From contig QXVZ01019103.1 in NCBI GenBank assembly GCA_008931825.1, positions 13,927-41,622 on the forward strand: a stretch of DNA of 27,696 nt, written 5' to 3'. Below are positions 27,639-27,696 of this stretch, piece after piece. Both the position numbers and the translations under genes were made by a program. How positions within the stretch are numbered: the stretch's first letter is position 1; every line of letters starts with the position of its first letter. This stretch comes from Phallusia fumigata. Taxonomy: Eukaryota > Chordata > Ascidiacea > Phlebobranchia > Ascidiidae. The notes beneath the pieces are model-generated. The model ran no database searches and was not told the DNA's origin. It saw only the letters and a program-made list of their open reading frames with translations.

Positions 27639-27696
27639 AAAAACGGAAAATTTTCTCGAATTTTTGACCCCACAAAACCGAAAAATGAGCAAGGCT

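Overview
The window is animal genomic DNA holding most of one large, many-exon gene on the + strand (about 17-26548), followed by its 3' UTR and downstream sequence. There is no bacterial or viral gene organisation. The gene is a chain of short exons (39-287 nt) separated by AT-rich introns of about 90-1200 nt. I could follow GT-AG junctions (one GC-AG) with continuous reading phase through 42 exons, plus one uncertain exon; the summed length closes exactly in frame at a TAA stop. The compact introns, AT-rich introns full of small MITE/SINE-like repeats, frequent TGACGTCA palindromes and chordate-type domains suggest a tunicate such as Ciona. That is inference, not proof. The 5' end of the gene, including signal peptide and promoter, lies outside the window.

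The product (about 1,950 residues in view) is a type I membrane protein resembling a highly elaborated mannose-receptor-family protein. Domain order: end of C-type lectin domain (CTLD) A; CTLD B; a short S/T/P linker exon; CTLD C; discoidin (F5/8 type C) 1; discoidin 2 with a kringle spliced into its interior; LCCL; CTLD D; CTLD E with a fibronectin type II domain spliced into its interior; CTLDs F, G, H and I; a trefoil (P-type) domain; one transmembrane helix; and a cytoplasmic tail of about 54 residues. CTLDs C, D, F, G and I carry both EPN and WND, the signature of Ca2+-dependent mannose-type sugar binding; A, B, E and H do not show the full pair. The likely role is multivalent binding of glycans, phospholipid or matrix at the cell surface, possibly in innate immunity or endocytosis.

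The most interesting structures are the two nested domains (kringle within discoidin, FN2 within CTLD). Next is a CTLD-like in-frame extension directly after the exon 26 donor, with its own phase-2 donor, which suggests either an alternative splice form or the scar of the FN2 insertion. The introns contain several small repeat families: a GTACGG-rich MITE, hAT-like ends, a 135-bp palindromic element with diverged relatives, tRNA-related SINE-like pieces, CRE-palindrome tandem repeats and a poly-C minisatellite. After the stop codon there is an orphan EGF-like fragment and, near the window end, a perfect 14-bp inverted repeat. No convincing minus-strand gene was seen.
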